The notes beneath the pieces are model-generated. The model was not told the DNA's origin and searched no databases. It saw only the letters and a list, made by a program, of their open reading frames with translations. From positions 310,001-374,000 of the forward strand of contig NZ_JACHXN010000002.1 in NCBI RefSeq assembly GCF_014192095.1: a stretch of 64,000 nucleotides of DNA. The letters run 5' to 3'. Position 1 is the first letter of the stretch, and each line of letters starts with the position of its first letter. Positions 63,211-64,000 of this stretch are shown here, piece after piece. This DNA is from Phyllobacterium trifolii (lineage in GTDB: Bacteria > Pseudomonadota > Alphaproteobacteria > Rhizobiales > Rhizobiaceae). A program made the position numbers and the translations under genes.

Positions 63211-64000
63211 ATGGTTCTGAAAGCCGAATTGCATTGCCATATCGAAGGCGCCACCTCACCCCGTCTGGTCGAACGGAAAGCCATCAAATATGGTGCCGAC
63301 GTCTCCGCATTCATCCAGGATGGCAAATTCATCTGGCACGATTTCACCTCGTTCCTGCACGCATTCGATCAGGCTTCGATGCTTTTCCGCACGGCAGAGG
63401 ATTATGCGGATCTCGCTGAAGACTATCTTCTGTCGTTGAGCCGGCAAGACGCCATCTATTCGGAGTTTTTCATATCGACGGATCACGCCATTAGCGCCGG
63501 GCTCGACCCGCGCGCCTACATCGATGGTTTGGCGGAAGGGATGCGCCGGGCCAAGGCTGCGACCGGTATCGAATCCCGGATGATTGCGACTGGCCTGCGC
63601 CACAAGGGACCGGAGGCCGTCACGGCAGCAGCACAATACATTGTAGCCAATCCGCACCCCTTGATCACCGGTTTCGGCATGGCAGGCGATGAGCGCATGC
63701 ATCACCCTGGCGATTTTGCAGCTGCATTCCATATCGCGCGCAATGCGGGGCTCGGAATAACTGTGCATGCGGGCGAGCTGGCGGGGTGGGAAAGCGTGGC
63801 TGACGCGCTAGACACTTTGAAACCCGCGCGTATTGGTCATGGTGTTCGAGCCATTGAAAATGCCGACCTCGTTAAGCGGCTGGCCGAGGACCAGATCGTT
63901 CTGGAGTGCTGTCCCGGCTCGAATATCTCGCTGGGCGTTTATCCGGATTTTCCATCGCATCCTTTTGCGGCGCTTGCCGAAGCTGGCGTCCCGATAACGC
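63211..64000 (+). CDS. add: Adenosine deaminase, N-terminal part (runs off the window)
   Basis: 263 codons are present. The amidohydrolase zinc site is seen in ELHCHIEG (HxH), then the catalytic HAGE and GHGVR motifs and ECCPGSNISLGVY. It deaminates adenosine to inosine. The ATG at 63211 has ggggtgaccggg before it. It is divergent from ubiE, with a 112-base gap, and is cut by the window end. Confidence 0.92.
   Translation, partial: MVLKAELHCHIEGATSPRLVERKAIKYGADVSAFIQDGKFIWHDFTSFLHAFDQASMLFRTAEDYADLAEDYLLSLSRQDAIYSEFFISTDHAISAGLDPRAYIDGLAEGMRRAKAATGIESRMIATGLRHKGPEAVTAAAQYIVANPHPLITGFGMAGDERMHHPGDFAAAFHIARNAGLGITVHAGELAGWESVADALDTLKPARIGHGVRAIENADLVKRLAEDQIVLECCPGSNISLGVYPDFPSHPFAALAEAGVPIT

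Noticed and set aside
1-64000. tRNA, rRNA or CRISPR arrays
   Set aside because: I found no cloverleaf, rRNA signature or regularly spaced direct repeats. The repeats present are inverted pairs without spacer arrays.

Overview
The window looks like the chromosome of an alphaproteobacterium of the Hyphomicrobiales (Rhizobiales), most likely a Phyllobacteriaceae/Brucellaceae relative such as Phyllobacterium, Mesorhizobium or Ochrobactrum. This rests on gene order and families (trpS-usp-nfuA; ubiB-ubiE-coaBC; a smo-type polyol operon; a ROK-type XylR beside xylBA and xylFH; a Pho box in front of phoX) and on abundant short palindromic repeats of rhizobial style. The genus is inference. I saw no rRNA, tRNA, CRISPR array or transposase.

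Layout. 1-1400: end of trpS, a universal stress protein and nfuA. 1378-8900: D-xylose module, with xylF-xylH-ATPase on the minus strand divergent from xylR-xylB-xylA. 9100-21100: an SDR, glpK, a class A PBP, a small lipoprotein, a candidate trans-acting sRNA, an acyltransferase, an RNase D-type exonuclease, an M20 dipeptidase and polA. 21200-31800: a long minus-strand polyol operon (Rdx/SelW protein, SorC-type regulator, smoE-F-G-K-S, mtlK, HAD phosphatase, FGGY kinase). 31800-33450: repeat-rich DNA with two small genes. 33460-35350: an AT-rich island with a reverse transcriptase, a structured leader and a downstream frame joined at an A7 slippery site. 35360-45030: lipoprotein, lepA, a DUF2239 gene with paired operators, phoX, PLP dehydratase, HAD, aspartoacylase-like hydrolase and pgi. 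45230-58400: CoxG-like, GMC oxidoreductase, MBL hydrolase, CPA1 antiporter, an acyl-CoA ligase with a histone-like tail, prfC, dut, a three-gene catabolic cluster ending in a 3-hydroxyproline dehydratase-type enzyme, and an ArsR-SRPBCC pair. 58450-64000: a repeat element, GNAT, coaBC (fused to a ribbon-helix-helix domain), ubiB, ubiE and the start of adenosine deaminase.

How the genes work together. The xylose and polyol modules each pair an ABC importer with its regulator and its first catabolic enzymes. Xylose is isomerised to xylulose and phosphorylated. Polyols are oxidised by SmoS/MtlK and the resulting ketose is presumably phosphorylated by the FGGY kinase. glpK and pgi feed central carbon metabolism; phoX scavenges phosphate under a Pho box.

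Most interesting features. (1) The reverse transcriptase island resembles single-gene defence RTs with an upstream ncRNA; a heptamer A AAA AAA sits exactly where a -1 shift would add about 214 residues. (2) A 273-bp inverted-terminal-repeat element is inserted in frame after codon 2 of the FGGY kinase gene, adding 91 codons; a second copy of almost equal length lies at about 58.5 kb. (3) Several genes have ends written by palindromic repeats. (4) A three-hairpin sRNA with an anti-Shine-Dalgarno loop lies before the acyltransferase gene.
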